Notes: generated by a model from the sequence alone, not told the origin. 64,000 bases of DNA from UBA4285 sp050944355 (GCA_050944355.1 JBMNQX010000004.1:124001-188000), one strand, 5' to 3'; shown: positions 40,691 through 50,471, numbered from the stretch's first letter. Numbers and translations: made by a program.

Positions 40691-42826
40691 ATGGATAAGA
40701 GAGACCGTACGTGGGCTGTCAAGCAGGCAGTGGCTCTCGTCAGACACATGACGACCGATGAGGCGATCGGGCAGCTGATGTATAATTCTCCGGCAATTCC
40801 GAGGCTTCATGTGCCGGAGTACAATTGGTGGAACGAGGGCCTGCACGGTGTGGCGCGCAGCGGCTGTGCCACGATGTTTCCGCAGGCGATCGGCATGGCT
40901 GCATCGTTTGATGAAGGGCTCATGGAGCGGACGGGAGCTGTCATCGGACGGGAAGGACGCGCCATGTACAACGCCTACCGGACGCACGGCGACAGAGGAA
41001 TCTACAAGGGGCTTACGTTTTGGAGTCCCAATGTGAACATCTTCCGCGATCCCAGATGGGGGCGCGGCCAGGAGACATACGGCGAGGACCCGGTTCTGAC
41101 GTCGCGGCTCGGCGCCGCATTTGTCAGGGGGCTGCAGGGCAATGGCAAATATCTGCAGGCGGCGGCCTGCGCCAAGCATTTTGCGGTTCATTCCGGTCCG
41201 GAAAAACTGCGCCATGAGTTCAACGCCGAAGTGTCGAAGAAAGACATGGCGGAGACATACCTTCCGGCTTTCAAGGCACTCTCGGATGCCGGCGTGGAAG
41301 GTTTTATGGGAGCGTATAACCGTGTGAACGGCGAGCCGGCCTGTGCTTCAAAGACACTGATGAAGATCCTGCGCACGGACTGGAGGTTTGAAGGATATTT
41401 TACGTCGGACTGCTGGGCAATCCGTGATTTCTATGAGTCCCACAAAGTTACGAAAACCCCGGAACAGGCGGCTGCCATGGCGCTCAAAGCCGGGTGTGAC
41501 GTGAACTGCGGCTGTACGTATCTGTCACTCAAAGAGGCGTACCGCAGGCATCTTGTGACGGATGAGGATGTGCGCCGGGCAGCGGTGCATTTGTTTACGA
41601 CCCGGTATCTGCTGGGCATGTTTGAGCACACTCCGTATGACGATGTGCCGGTCACAGAAATCGAGTCCAGACGCAATGTCGAGACATCGCGCAAAATGGC
41701 TGAAGAATCGATTGTCCTGCTCAAGAACAACGGTATTCTGCCGCTTTCCCGCGTGAAGACAATGAAGATAGCAGTAGTCGGACCGAATGCTGACAGCCGC
41801 GAGGCACTTGCCGGCAATTATCACGGGACCAGCTCGGAGTATGTGACGGCTCTTCAGGGCATCCGGGAAGCAGCGAATCCTGCGGCGAAGATTTATTATG
41901 CACTGGGAGCGCATCTGTACAAAGATTCCGTTGAGAGCTGCGCCGCGACCGACGACAAGGTGACAGAGGCCGTGATCCGTGCCGAACAATCCCAGGTTGT
42001 GATTGTGTGCACAGGCCTGGATGAGACAGTCGAGGGTGAACAGAAGGATGTCGGAAACGACAGCTATCTGGCAGGCGGAGTGTCTGATGACGGAGACCGT
42101 GTGAGCTATGAACTCCCGAAATCCCAGCAGAGACTGCTGCGCGCGCTGATCAAGGTCGGAAAGCCGGTCATTATCCTGAATTTCTCCGGAAGTCCGATGG
42201 ATTTCTCGGAATTTGAGCCGGATGTGGCGGCAATCCTGCAGTGCTGGTATCCGGGCGCACAGGGCGGCCGGGCCATCGGTGATATTCTGTTCGGCAAGGT
42301 GTCGCCGGGCGGGAAGCTGCCGATAACATTTCCAAAGAGCTATGATGATCTGCCTCCTTTCGAAGATTATTCCATGAAAGGCAGAACGTACCGCTATATG
42401 GAGAAGGAGCCGGCTTATCCGTTCGGCTTTGGACTCACGTATGGCGACATAGAACTTAAAGGGCTGAGATTTGTGGAAGACGACAAGGAAAAAAGAGCGT
42501 ATGTCCTTTCGGCTTTCGCTATGAACAGAGGGGCTGAGACGGACGATGTCCTTCAGGTCTATGTAAAGCCCGACAGCCCGCTCGCACCGCCGAACCCGTC
42601 GCTCATAGACTTCTCCCGTTTCCATCTGCGGAGGAATGAGAGCATGGACATCCGGCTTGTCATTCCGTATGAAATGTTCCAGGTTGTCAATGAAGAGGGC
42701 AGGCGCGTATTCGACGGTTCGCAGGCTGTGATTTACGTGGGACTGCAGGCACCGGACAAACGCTCTGAGAGCCTCACCGGGGTAAAGGATCTGGAAATTG
42801 TGGTGAGGATTCCGGGTAAGGAATAA
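40691..42826 (+). CDS. Glycoside hydrolase family 3, beta-xylosidase/beta-glucosidase type
   Basis: A 711-residue GH3 enzyme with the TIM-barrel domain (about 15-330), a five-stranded sandwich domain (350-560) and a fibronectin type III-like domain (610-700). Nucleophile Asp240 sits in 'TSDCWAI'. 'YNWWNEGLHGVARSG' near residues 39-53 and 'KHFAVHSG' near 161 are the pattern of the beta-xylosidase/arabinosidase-like subgroup. No signal peptide is present, so it likely acts on imported oligosaccharides. It may be cotranscribed with hypE (42 bases away) or start its own transcript; no promoter is clear. Confidence 0.9.
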   Translation: MDKRDRTWAVKQAVALVRHMTTDEAIGQLMYNSPAIPRLHVPEYNWWNEGLHGVARSGCATMFPQAIGMAASFDEGLMERTGAVIGREGRAMYNAYRTHGDRGIYKGLTFWSPNVNIFRDPRWGRGQETYGEDPVLTSRLGAAFVRGLQGNGKYLQAAACAKHFAVHSGPEKLRHEFNAEVSKKDMAETYLPAFKALSDAGVEGFMGAYNRVNGEPACASKTLMKILRTDWRFEGYFTSDCWAIRDFYESHKVTKTPEQAAAMALKAGCDVNCGCTYLSLKEAYRRHLVTDEDVRRAAVHLFTTRYLLGMFEHTPYDDVPVTEIESRRNVETSRKMAEESIVLLKNNGILPLSRVKTMKIAVVGPNADSREALAGNYHGTSSEYVTALQGIREAANPAAKIYYALGAHLYKDSVESCAATDDKVTEAVIRAEQSQVVIVCTGLDETVEGEQKDVGNDSYLAGGVSDDGDRVSYELPKSQQRLLRALIKVGKPVIILNFSGSPMDFSEFEPDVAAILQCWYPGAQGGRAIGDILFGKVSPGGKLPITFPKSYDDLPPFEDYSMKGRTYRYMEKEPAYPFGFGLTYGDIELKGLRFVEDDKEKRAYVLSAFAMNRGAETDDVLQVYVKPDSPLAPPNPSLIDFSRFHLRRNESMDIRLVIPYEMFQVVNEEGRRVFDGSQAVIYVGLQAPDKRSESLTGVKDLEIVVRIPGKE

Positions 42827-42841
42827 CCTGCCGCTGCCGGT

Positions 42842-45607
42842 CTAACCGTTTTTGGCACGGATATGCCGTCTTCGGCGGATATACAGTGCCGCCGCCGCGA
42901 GGGCGGCTGATATGAATAGCAGAGTGAATGAACCCGGACCGCCGGCATGCAGTGTCAGCGCGCCCGGGTTTATCACTGTGTCCGGGGATTCTTCCGCGAG
43001 TGCGCCGTCTTCAATCCGGATGGCAAATGGAGATGTCAGAAGGCTGCTGCCTTCCGCGGCCTGTGTTTCCTGAATCAGATAGTCCCCATCCGCCAGCCCT
43101 GTAAAGGTAAAAGATCCGTCCGCGCCGGACATGACGGTGTATGCACTGCCGTCCGGCTCTTCTTCCCGGTGCAGTGCGTACGGAGTGCCGTCAGCATTCA
43201 GAAGCTGAAAGCGGGCGCCGGAGAGCGGTGTGCCGCTGTAACTCATCTTTTTCAGCGTACAGAATCCGGTGTATACAGGCACTTCGGACGTAAGCGTGCG
43301 GGTAAAAGCAGGCGTGATGGAAGTGTACGTGACCAGATTGATGAGGTCCTCTGCCGGAACGGCACTTTCTTTTATTTTCGCGCTGTACGTGAGAATAAGT
43401 TCGTGGCCGGAAAACTTTTGAAGCGCGCTGTCTGTCAGAGTGAGAATCAGACTGTCGGAACTGCCGGTTTCTTCTTTTACGCTGTACAGAGAATTTTCAA
43501 GTGCTTCTGCGCCTTCCGACAGAACGGCAGATCCGGGAATCAGAGAGACGCCTTCCGGAAGGCTGTCTGTGAGTTCTGCTTTAAGACAGGTGTAAGCGGA
43601 ATCGCCGGGGACTGTAAATGTGACACAGTATTGAAACGATTCATCGGCCGAGTGATTTTTTTCAGCGGTTGTTTTCAAGAGCGACGGCTCTGTGATATGT
43701 ATCTGTTCTGATTCGCTGGTATCATAAGCTGTCTGTTCGCCGTCAAGTGTCAGAGTCTGCCGCAGCTGCCAGGTGTCATTTGCCTTCAGAGCGGACAGCT
43801 CTTCGGCAGAGAGCGGAAAAATCATCTGCGCACTGCCGCTTGCTGACGGGAATGAAAAAGATGTGTCCCAGGCCTTGACCGTCTCGTCCGGACTGCTGAT
43901 TTCAAACAGTTCTGTGTGAACCTGATAGGAGATCCCGACTGCGGCACCTTCCCAGCTGACATTGTCCGCGACAGAAAGAAGACTGCCTGAAGAAATGGCA
44001 GACGCAAGATCGCTGTATGCCACTTCATTTCCAAGATCCGTGGCTTCGCTGCTGTACCAGGATGCGTTCGTGCTGTAGGAACGGAAAACAGCCGCCTTGT
44101 CTGTGAAAGTGACAGTGTCGGATGGATAGACAACCGGAGATGTGAATCCGTCCCCGGAAGATTTCAGAGTCGTCTCTTCGGATTCAGGTTCGTAACCGGG
44201 AGGCGCGATATATTCTTTGACGGTCAGACTGCCTGCCGGAATCAGATAACCGCCGTCCGCTTCCGGAAAAAGCGGTGAATTTTCGTAATCCGGTGAGAGA
44301 GTGTCAAATCCGGCTGTTCCGCTGTCACCGGTTTTCAGAAACCAGACGCGCTTTTCGGCCGGGTTTCCCTGACTGTCAAGTGTGGATTCACTGGCGGGCT
44401 CATAGGTCACCTGGAAGACGGCGCCGGCGAGTGGCGAGGAAGACCGGCTGAGCTTTTGAATCTGGATTCTGGCAGGCGTGACAGAGGGAACCGGTTTTTC
44501 AACGGCAACATGGATCGAAACGGAGTTAAGAGCGGTCTTCGGCGAGTGGGCGGCCACGACCTGGCCGCCGCCTGTAAAATACACGGCGCTGTCGTTCTTA
44601 TCTGGCAGAAGATGACTTAGCGTGATCGCAGTTTCCGTATCAGCAGCTTTTTCAAGCGGAATGGAGACACTCAGCATTCCGTCAGCCGGATTGTAGCTGC
44701 AGTCAATATCTTCTGACTGGCACGAAATCTGAAGGAGATCAGGATCAATATTTCTGCCGATAAATACGTCTGTTTTATAGCCGGAAGATTGTTTCAGGGA
44801 AAGGGAAGTGCCGTCAAGCGCACTGGTGTGCGCCGAAAAAGAGGCGGCGCTCATCACTTTTCCGGCCACGTTTTTATACGTCGACAGCGCGATGCCCTCT
44901 GTGTCATAACTTCCTGTTTCCCGGCTGAACAATTCTGCGTTGGTGAGGGCCTGACCGGACAGAAGTGGGAAATCGGCCGCATTTGTCTCATTGCCGGATT
45001 CATCTGTGCGGCTGCTGCCGATCGGCGTATAACCGTTTTCATTTGATCCGGCGATATTCCAGATCAGCTGCTGCACACCGAGCCATGAAAGATAGGTATC
45101 TTTGGGAACATCACCTGCGCAGGACGAAGAATAGCCGGGTATTGTCAGATCCGGTGAAAAAGCGAGAGCGAGTGTAATGGCGTACTGCTGTTGGGAAGTC
45201 AGGCTGTCAAATGTGAGCGACGGGGTTTTGTCGGCACTTCCGTCGAGAAATACATCAAATTCAACACAGTAAGCGGGGATGGCCGGATCATATCCGTTGT
45301 CACCGCCGATATAGTGGCAGTACAGATCTTCGAACGGGCCATATTTGTCATTCTGAACATAGGCTGCACCCATGCCTTCATAGAGTTCCCGGCTTGTCGT
45401 TCCGTAAGGGCCATACGGCCAGGGGCCTTCGGTCGTTCCCAGTTCGGAAGGGTACGAGTTGATCAGTCTGACAGGCGTCTGAAAATCAGATGCGGTTTTT
45501 TGTGAGGCAAATGTTGTCTTTGCACCGGACAGCGCAGAAACGCATGAAGCGGTGAGAAAAAGGGCGCAGACGGTGCGCGTGCGCCTGTGAAAAGAAGAAA
45601 AGCGCAT
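42842..45607 (-). CDS. Surface adhesin with internal thioester domain and SpaA/Cna-B-like repeats
   Basis: A 921-residue secreted protein. A signal peptide (about 1-34) is followed by a thioester domain with Cys114 in 'PAYCVEF' and Gln179 in 'GVQQLIW', the pair that forms the thioester in Gram-positive adhesins. A SpaA-like module follows (about 380-500), then an isopeptide-forming or DUF11-like region, and a last Cna-B-like module (about 795-865). The C-terminus has a sorting-like end: Leu886-His-Ala-Gly-Gly, a hydrophobic helix and four Arg. This differs from LPxTG. The protein should bind host or particle surfaces covalently or as a pilus tip. Convergent with GH3. ATG start follows AGGAGG. 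Confidence 0.85.
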   Translation of the reverse strand: MRFSSFHRRTRTVCALFLTASCVSALSGAKTTFASQKTASDFQTPVRLINSYPSELGTTEGPWPYGPYGTTSRELYEGMGAAYVQNDKYGPFEDLYCHYIGGDNGYDPAIPAYCVEFDVFLDGSADKTPSLTFDSLTSQQQYAITLALAFSPDLTIPGYSSSCAGDVPKDTYLSWLGVQQLIWNIAGSNENGYTPIGSSRTDESGNETNAADFPLLSGQALTNAELFSRETGSYDTEGIALSTYKNVAGKVMSAASFSAHTSALDGTSLSLKQSSGYKTDVFIGRNIDPDLLQISCQSEDIDCSYNPADGMLSVSIPLEKAADTETAITLSHLLPDKNDSAVYFTGGGQVVAAHSPKTALNSVSIHVAVEKPVPSVTPARIQIQKLSRSSSPLAGAVFQVTYEPASESTLDSQGNPAEKRVWFLKTGDSGTAGFDTLSPDYENSPLFPEADGGYLIPAGSLTVKEYIAPPGYEPESEETTLKSSGDGFTSPVVYPSDTVTFTDKAAVFRSYSTNASWYSSEATDLGNEVAYSDLASAISSGSLLSVADNVSWEGAAVGISYQVHTELFEISSPDETVKAWDTSFSFPSASGSAQMIFPLSAEELSALKANDTWQLRQTLTLDGEQTAYDTSESEQIHITEPSLLKTTAEKNHSADESFQYCVTFTVPGDSAYTCLKAELTDSLPEGVSLIPGSAVLSEGAEALENSLYSVKEETGSSDSLILTLTDSALQKFSGHELILTYSAKIKESAVPAEDLINLVTYTSITPAFTRTLTSEVPVYTGFCTLKKMSYSGTPLSGARFQLLNADGTPYALHREEEPDGSAYTVMSGADGSFTFTGLADGDYLIQETQAAEGSSLLTSPFAIRIEDGALAEESPDTVINPGALTLHAGGPGSFTLLFISAALAAAALYIRRRRHIRAKNG

Positions 45608-45649
45608 AGAAAAACCTCCTTGATTGTGAAAAAGAATTGCGTGATGGTT

Positions 45650-45704
45650 TGCCGGAAACCGGCAGAGAATAAATCTTAAAAATGAATTATATACTAACTA
45701 TATA
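45650..45704. promoter_or_regulatory. Divergent control region between adhesin and ThrH-like genes
   Basis: Between the two divergent genes lie a perfect hairpin TGCCGG-AAA-CCGGCA (45650-45664, in the adhesin leader) and an inverted repeat TATATA-CTAAC-TATATA (45688-45704). The minus-strand TATAAT at the repeat could serve as the adhesin -10 box. The repeat may bind a regulator. Confidence 0.4.
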
Positions 45705-45799
45705 GCAACGGGCTGCGGATTACAAGAACAAATCAATTCGCCGGGCGGCAGTTTATGGTATGATAGCACTGTTTGATTTTATCAGCGGAGGAATTTGCC

Positions 45800-46399
45800 A
45801 TGAACGTTGTTTGTCTGGATCTTGAGGGAGTGCTTGTGCCGGAAATATGGATCGCGTTTGCGGATGCGGTCGGAATTCCGGAGCTCCGCAGAACGACAAG
45901 AGATGAACCGGATTACGAGAAACTTATGTACTGGAGGCTGGAAATTCTCAGAGAGCATGGTCTTGGCCTTGAAGGAATCCAAAAGGCTGCGGACTCTATT
46001 GTCCCGTTTGACGGCGCCAGAGAATTTCTGGACAAGCTCAGAGAGGAAACGCAGGTCATTATTGTCAGCGACACTTTCAAGGAATTTGCCGCGCCGATCA
46101 TGAAGAAGCTCGGCATGCCGACGCTGTTCTGCCATGAACTTGTCGTGGATGACAAGGGAATGATCGAGGATTTCCGGCTCAGACCGCACAGCACGAAGCT
46201 TGAGACGGTGAAAGCTCTTCAGTCCATCGGCTTCGACACGATCGCCTGCGGCGACAGCTACAATGATCTCGGAATGATTCAGGCTTCAAAGGCCGGTTTC
46301 CTGTTCCGCACCACGGAAAAGATCAAAGCGGATTATCCGCAGATCCCGGCATTTACCGGGTTTGATGAACTTTTGGGGGCCATCCGCGCCGCTCTGTAA
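45800..46399 (+). CDS. ThrH-like HAD phosphatase (phosphoserine/homoserine kinase-type)
   Basis: A 199-residue HAD protein of the ThrH type. Motif I is Asp7-Leu-Glu9-Gly rather than the usual DxD, as in ThrH of Pseudomonas, with 'IIVSDTF' (motif II) and 'GDSYNDLGM' (motif IV). ThrH moves phosphate from phosphoserine to homoserine or hydrolyses phosphoserine. ATG 45800 follows GGAGG; ATG 45773 is too far upstream. A -10 box TATGAT is at 45759-45764. No thr or ser operon is next to it. Confidence 0.87.
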   Translation: MNVVCLDLEGVLVPEIWIAFADAVGIPELRRTTRDEPDYEKLMYWRLEILREHGLGLEGIQKAADSIVPFDGAREFLDKLREETQVIIVSDTFKEFAAPIMKKLGMPTLFCHELVVDDKGMIEDFRLRPHSTKLETVKALQSIGFDTIACGDSYNDLGMIQASKAGFLFRTTEKIKADYPQIPAFTGFDELLGAIRAAL

Positions 46400-46411
46400 G
46401 ACTCAGAGGTG

Positions 46412-46440
46412 TTGCAATTAAAATTTAATATTTATAAAAT
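46412..46440 (+). promoter_or_regulatory. Promoter of the NCS2 permease gene
   Basis: TTGCAA (46412-46417) and TAAAAT (46435-46440) with a 17-base spacer. The leader of about 50 bases holds a small GGTGGA/TCCGCC hairpin but is too short for a purine riboswitch. Confidence 0.6.
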
Positions 46441-46496
46441 AATACATGGTGGATGGGGTCCGCCGGTAAAACAATTCCACAAAAAGGAGAGGGAAC

Positions 46497-47846
46497 ATGT
46501 TTGAGAAGGTTTTTAAACTGAAGGAGTACGGAACTAACGTACGCACGGAGGTTGTAGCCGGTATCACGACATTCCTTGCCATGGCGTACATTCTTGCCGT
46601 CAATCCTTCGATTCTCGGCAATGTCATGGACGCAAACGGCGTGTTTGTCGCGACAGCTCTGGCTTCCGCAATTGCCACATTTATCATGGCGTTCCTTGCG
46701 AACTATCCGGTGGCGCTTTCCGCCGGCATGGGGCTGAATGCCTATTTCGCGTTCACGGTCTGCCTCGGCGACCTGAAGGATGTTCCGAACGCTTTCACGA
46801 TCGCACTGACCGCCGTACTGGTAGAAGGCATCATCTTCGTTCTTCTGTCGATATTCAAGGTGCGCGAGGCGATCATCAACGGAATTCCGATGAATCTGAA
46901 ATACGGAATCACCGCCGGAATAGGTCTTTTCATCACGATGATCGGCCTGAAGAGCGCCAATATCGTTGTTGCGGATGAGTCCACGCTGATCGCGCTCGGC
47001 GATTTCAGCCAGGCTGACGTCGATCTCTGCCTGATCGGTCTGATGATCATCGTCGTCCTCTCGGCTTTCCATGTGAGAGGCGCCATTCTGATCGGCATCA
47101 TCATCACCTGGGTTCTCGGCATGTTTGCACAGGCGGGCGGCTGGTACACGGCCACCAATGTTTTCCCGGATTTTTCGGGCGGCATTGATCTTTCCGGCAT
47201 TAAAAATACCGCATTCAAATTCAATTTTGCCTGGGCGGGCGAGCATCTGCCTGAATTCGTCGCGATCGTATTCAGCTTCCTGTTCGTAGACCTGTTTGAT
47301 ACGGTCGGCACGGTTGTCGGCGTTGCGGACAAAGCTCACCTGCTTGATGAGGACGGGCATCTTCCGAGAGCCGGAAGAGTGCTTATGTCCGATGCCATCG
47401 GTACCTGTGTAGGCGCGTGCCTCGGCACTTCGACCATCACGAGTTTCGTAGAATCTTCTGCCGGCGTCGCTGCTGGCGGCAAGACAGGACTGACTTCGTT
47501 CACGACGGCCTGCCTGTTCCTGATATCTCTGCTCTTTGCCCCGATTTTCCTCGCAATCCCGAGCTTTGCGACAAGCCCGGCGCTGATCTATGTCGGAATG
47601 CTGATGATCATGAGCGTCACGAAAATGAGCTTCGACAAAGATCCGGCTGACGCGATCGGCGGTTTCATGGCCATCGCCATGATGCCTCTGACTTACTCAA
47701 TCGCAAACGGCATTATGTTCGGAATGCTGTCCTGGGTTATCGTGAAGGTATGCACAGGAAAGGGAAAGGATGTATCTCCGGTTATGTGGGGCATCTTTGT
47801 ATTGTTTATTGTGCGAATTCTTACACTGGCATTTCACATTCAGTAA
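46497..47846 (+). CDS. NCS2-family purine permease (PbuG/PbuO-like)
   Basis: A 449-residue membrane protein with 12-14 helices of the AzgA/PbuG type. Signatures 'GITTFLAMAYI' (residues 22-32), 'NPSIL', 'GMGLNAYFAF' (about 79) and 'DTVGTVVGV' are clear. It imports adenine, guanine or hypoxanthine with H+. Ribosome site AAGGAGAGGG is close to the ATG. The gene has its own promoter. Confidence 0.92.
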   Translation: MFEKVFKLKEYGTNVRTEVVAGITTFLAMAYILAVNPSILGNVMDANGVFVATALASAIATFIMAFLANYPVALSAGMGLNAYFAFTVCLGDLKDVPNAFTIALTAVLVEGIIFVLLSIFKVREAIINGIPMNLKYGITAGIGLFITMIGLKSANIVVADESTLIALGDFSQADVDLCLIGLMIIVVLSAFHVRGAILIGIIITWVLGMFAQAGGWYTATNVFPDFSGGIDLSGIKNTAFKFNFAWAGEHLPEFVAIVFSFLFVDLFDTVGTVVGVADKAHLLDEDGHLPRAGRVLMSDAIGTCVGACLGTSTITSFVESSAGVAAGGKTGLTSFTTACLFLISLLFAPIFLAIPSFATSPALIYVGMLMIMSVTKMSFDKDPADAIGGFMAIAMMPLTYSIANGIMFGMLSWVIVKVCTGKGKDVSPVMWGIFVLFIVRILTLAFHIQ

Positions 47847-47921
47847 TGAATTTGAAAATTCAATGAATCACCGGATTGTAACTTGTTCATAGGAGTCCAG
47901 CATAAGGGGGGACAGAAGAAC

Positions 47922-49253
47922 ATGAAGAAGAAAATCGTCAGTATTATCATGGCCAGTATGATGGCTGCCGCAAGTTTAGCCGGATGCGGAGGGGAGAACG
48001 CATCTACAGCTGAAACAACCACTGTATCAGAGAATACCAGTACAACGAAAACCAACACAACGGAAACCAATGCAGCGAAAACAACCGAAAAAACGGCAGA
48101 TGCATCCAAAAGTTCATCCGCTTCCGGCGACTGGAAAGACAACATCGGGTATACCCTTACTCCGTTTAAGGATGTTTCATATGAGGATATCTACTTTGCC
48201 CGTGTTGCGGTATCTGAGGAAGACATGGGAGCAGACTGGGATAAGCCATGGCAAGCTTTCGATGACATGCTGATGCAGGATGACAATGTAATTGCATACA
48301 AAGAAGTATCGCAGAACTATGACCCGGACGCAGAAATGTCGGAAAATGATATACAGGCTCTTTTTAATACCGCATATGCAAACTTCGGTAAAACGCCGGC
48401 AGACGTCTTCGGCAGTCAAAGCATGTATGAATGCAATTGCGAATACAGGCTGCAGGCATATGGCACAGAGATGAATGACGACGAAAATGAGCTGTCCATG
48501 GATACGTTGTTCTCCTGCACAGAGATTCCTGACAGCGAATTATCAGGAACATTCATCGCACGCAATGTTTCCATCGACTATGACGGCAATAGTTATGAAG
48601 GCGATCAAGCACATTCCTACTGCTACTATGACAAGAAAAATGGGATCCAGTACATTGACACAGATATATCATGGGAAGCGTATCAGGCAGACAATTCTCT
48701 TGGCAGCAATGTTCACGTCGGTTCCCTGATCAAGTCTACAGATGCCCTGACGCCGGTATATTTCAAAAAGGATTCCGATGGATACAGAGCCAAATATACG
48801 ACGCCGATCAGTAATATTCAAAGCGAGTCCAATGTATATGAAGGCTTCATCAGGTCCATGCCGGATGACATGGAAGCTTCGGTACATGTCCACCTCTACA
48901 AAGACGGAACTCTGAAATCTATTGAGGTTAATATCAGCGCAGACAAAGACAGCATCGAATCTGAGCCGTTCAAGGTACGTGATGATGATACGTTTGAAGT
49001 CACATCAATATGGATCAAGGCTGAATATTCCATACCGGCTTATGATATACTTGATGAATACGGTCTGGATCAAATTACCTCAGTATCCTGTCTGTACAGA
49101 ACCGATACCCCGAGCAAAGATGATGAGGTAAGATTTGATTATACGGAAGCAGACGAAAATTCCTGGTTATATGGCGGAAATGACAGCATTCAGACGCCGC
49201 AGGACTATGTGGACTACTTCGACAAGAATTACATGACCAACAGCGGGGAATAA
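47922..49253 (+). CDS. Putative lipoprotein, unknown function
   Basis: A 443-residue secreted lipoprotein. The signal peptide ends in Leu-Ala-Gly-Cys (lipobox, Cys near residue 21), followed by a Ser/Thr/Lys/Asn-rich linker (about 25-65) and a folded region with alternating acidic and aromatic stretches. I recognise no domain. Codons use more A and T than the genes on either side, which suggests a different origin. ATG 47922 is chosen because it starts the signal peptide and follows GGGGGA; ATG 47883 adds no sensible sequence. A terminator follows. Confidence 0.7.
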   Translation: MKKKIVSIIMASMMAAASLAGCGGENASTAETTTVSENTSTTKTNTTETNAAKTTEKTADASKSSSASGDWKDNIGYTLTPFKDVSYEDIYFARVAVSEEDMGADWDKPWQAFDDMLMQDDNVIAYKEVSQNYDPDAEMSENDIQALFNTAYANFGKTPADVFGSQSMYECNCEYRLQAYGTEMNDDENELSMDTLFSCTEIPDSELSGTFIARNVSIDYDGNSYEGDQAHSYCYYDKKNGIQYIDTDISWEAYQADNSLGSNVHVGSLIKSTDALTPVYFKKDSDGYRAKYTTPISNIQSESNVYEGFIRSMPDDMEASVHVHLYKDGTLKSIEVNISADKDSIESEPFKVRDDDTFEVTSIWIKAEYSIPAYDILDEYGLDQITSVSCLYRTDTPSKDDEVRFDYTEADENSWLYGGNDSIQTPQDYVDYFDKNYMTNSGE

Positions 49254-49301
49254 ATCGTATCATTCCTCGTATCATTCCAATTCATACCCGATATAACCCA
49301 A

Positions 49302-49332
49302 ATGGCAGAGGCAGCACCTCTGCCATATTTTC
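49302..49332 (+). terminator. Terminator after the lipoprotein gene
   Basis: ATGGCAGAGG (49302-49311) and CCTCTGCCAT (49317-49326) form a perfect ten-pair stem, five-base loop, followed by ATTTTC. Confidence 0.8.
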
Positions 49333-49497
49333 TGAATATTAATACAAACCAGGGAAATCATTACGTCTTTGCAGCATATCGGGCAGTTCACTGACTGTCC
49401 GGGCGCCGTGCGCAAAATATGTGCAGGGTGGCCTTTTTTTTACAAAAAATGTGTTAAAATAGTAAACCTTGAGCAAAATACTTCAAAGGAATTTAAA

Positions 49498-50343
49498 ATG
49501 GATAAGTTTCAGGAACTGCATGTCATCAACACCAGGCTTCTGGCAGAACTCGACAGAGTGTGCCGACTTCACGGCATCAAGTATTATTTGGACAGTGGTA
49601 CGCTGATCGGCGCCGTCCGCCATCACGGTGCCATTCCGTGGGACGATGACGTTGACGTCACCATGAAAAGAAGCGACTATGAGCGATTTGTCAAAGAGGC
49701 GGTGCCTGATCTGTCGAAAGGATTTCAGTTCATTTGTCCGTCCGATTTCGGCGAGAACTGTTTCTATGATTATGTTCCGCATATCGCTTATGTAAATTCG
49801 CAGGTGAAAGATCCGAATGATCCGGAGATGAAGTATTACAAAGGCCTTCTGAACCATATACTGCTGGACATTTTTGTTCTGGATGAAATTACGGATTCCG
49901 CGATCGGACAGAAAATACATGTGACGAAAATGCGCTGCCGTTACGGCCTTTCCTGGGCATACCGTTATTCCATGGACAAGCAGAAATATTCGTCTCTTCA
50001 GAAGTGCGGCATCAAAGTGCTCAGCGCGATCGGAAGACACAGCACGCAGAGTGAACTCAGAGAAAAATATTACAGACTTGGCAGGAAGTATGACGGCAGG
50101 AACACGCATTTTCTGTACTCGCCGGATTATATTTTTGAGGAAATAGGCATCGTATATCCAGAGGCGTGGTTTGAATCAACGGTTGATCTTGATTACGAAG
50201 GTCACAAATTCATGGGACCGGTCGGCTATGACAAAGTGCTGACGTCGATGTTTGGCGACTACATGAAGCTTCCGCCGGAAGAAGAGCGGGTATCAAAACA
50301 TTTTGATCCGAACAACAAGTTCTTCATCACGGATATTTCTTGA
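49498..50343 (+). CDS. LicD-family phosphotransferase
   Basis: A 281-residue LicD protein with the nucleotidyltransferase-like core 'YYLDSGTLIGAVRHHG' and 'IPWDDDVDVTM' (about 25-62), which supplies the catalytic Asp residues. LicD enzymes attach phosphocholine or similar groups to surface glycans. ATG 49498 follows AAAGGAA; the in-frame opening at 49369 precedes the likely -10 box (TAAAAT at 49455-49460) and is rejected. It lies in front of the sortase-pilin pair and may belong to a surface island. Confidence 0.85.
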   Translation: MDKFQELHVINTRLLAELDRVCRLHGIKYYLDSGTLIGAVRHHGAIPWDDDVDVTMKRSDYERFVKEAVPDLSKGFQFICPSDFGENCFYDYVPHIAYVNSQVKDPNDPEMKYYKGLLNHILLDIFVLDEITDSAIGQKIHVTKMRCRYGLSWAYRYSMDKQKYSSLQKCGIKVLSAIGRHSTQSELREKYYRLGRKYDGRNTHFLYSPDYIFEEIGIVYPEAWFESTVDLDYEGHKFMGPVGYDKVLTSMFGDYMKLPPEEERVSKHFDPNNKFFITDIS

Positions 50344-50436
50344 CAAATGTCTGCACTGACACTATACTTTATATCATAAAAATATAGGTTCCCGAAAGCC
50401 CGGTCAGCGGACGGGGACATCGACAAATGAATTCAG

Positions 50437-50471
50437 GGAGATCCGGCAGGAAACTGCCAGGTCTCCTTTTT
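50437..50471 (+). terminator. Terminator between the LicD and sortase genes
   Basis: A 13-base stem with one G-U and one mismatched pair (50437-50449 with 50454-50466), closed by a GAAA loop and followed by TTTTT. It limits the possible start of the sortase gene to after about 50472. Confidence 0.8.

Noticed and set aside
46400..46496. Purine riboswitch before the NCS2 permease gene
   Set aside because: The leader after the promoter is about 50 bases, too short for the three-helix aptamer, and its conserved bases are absent.
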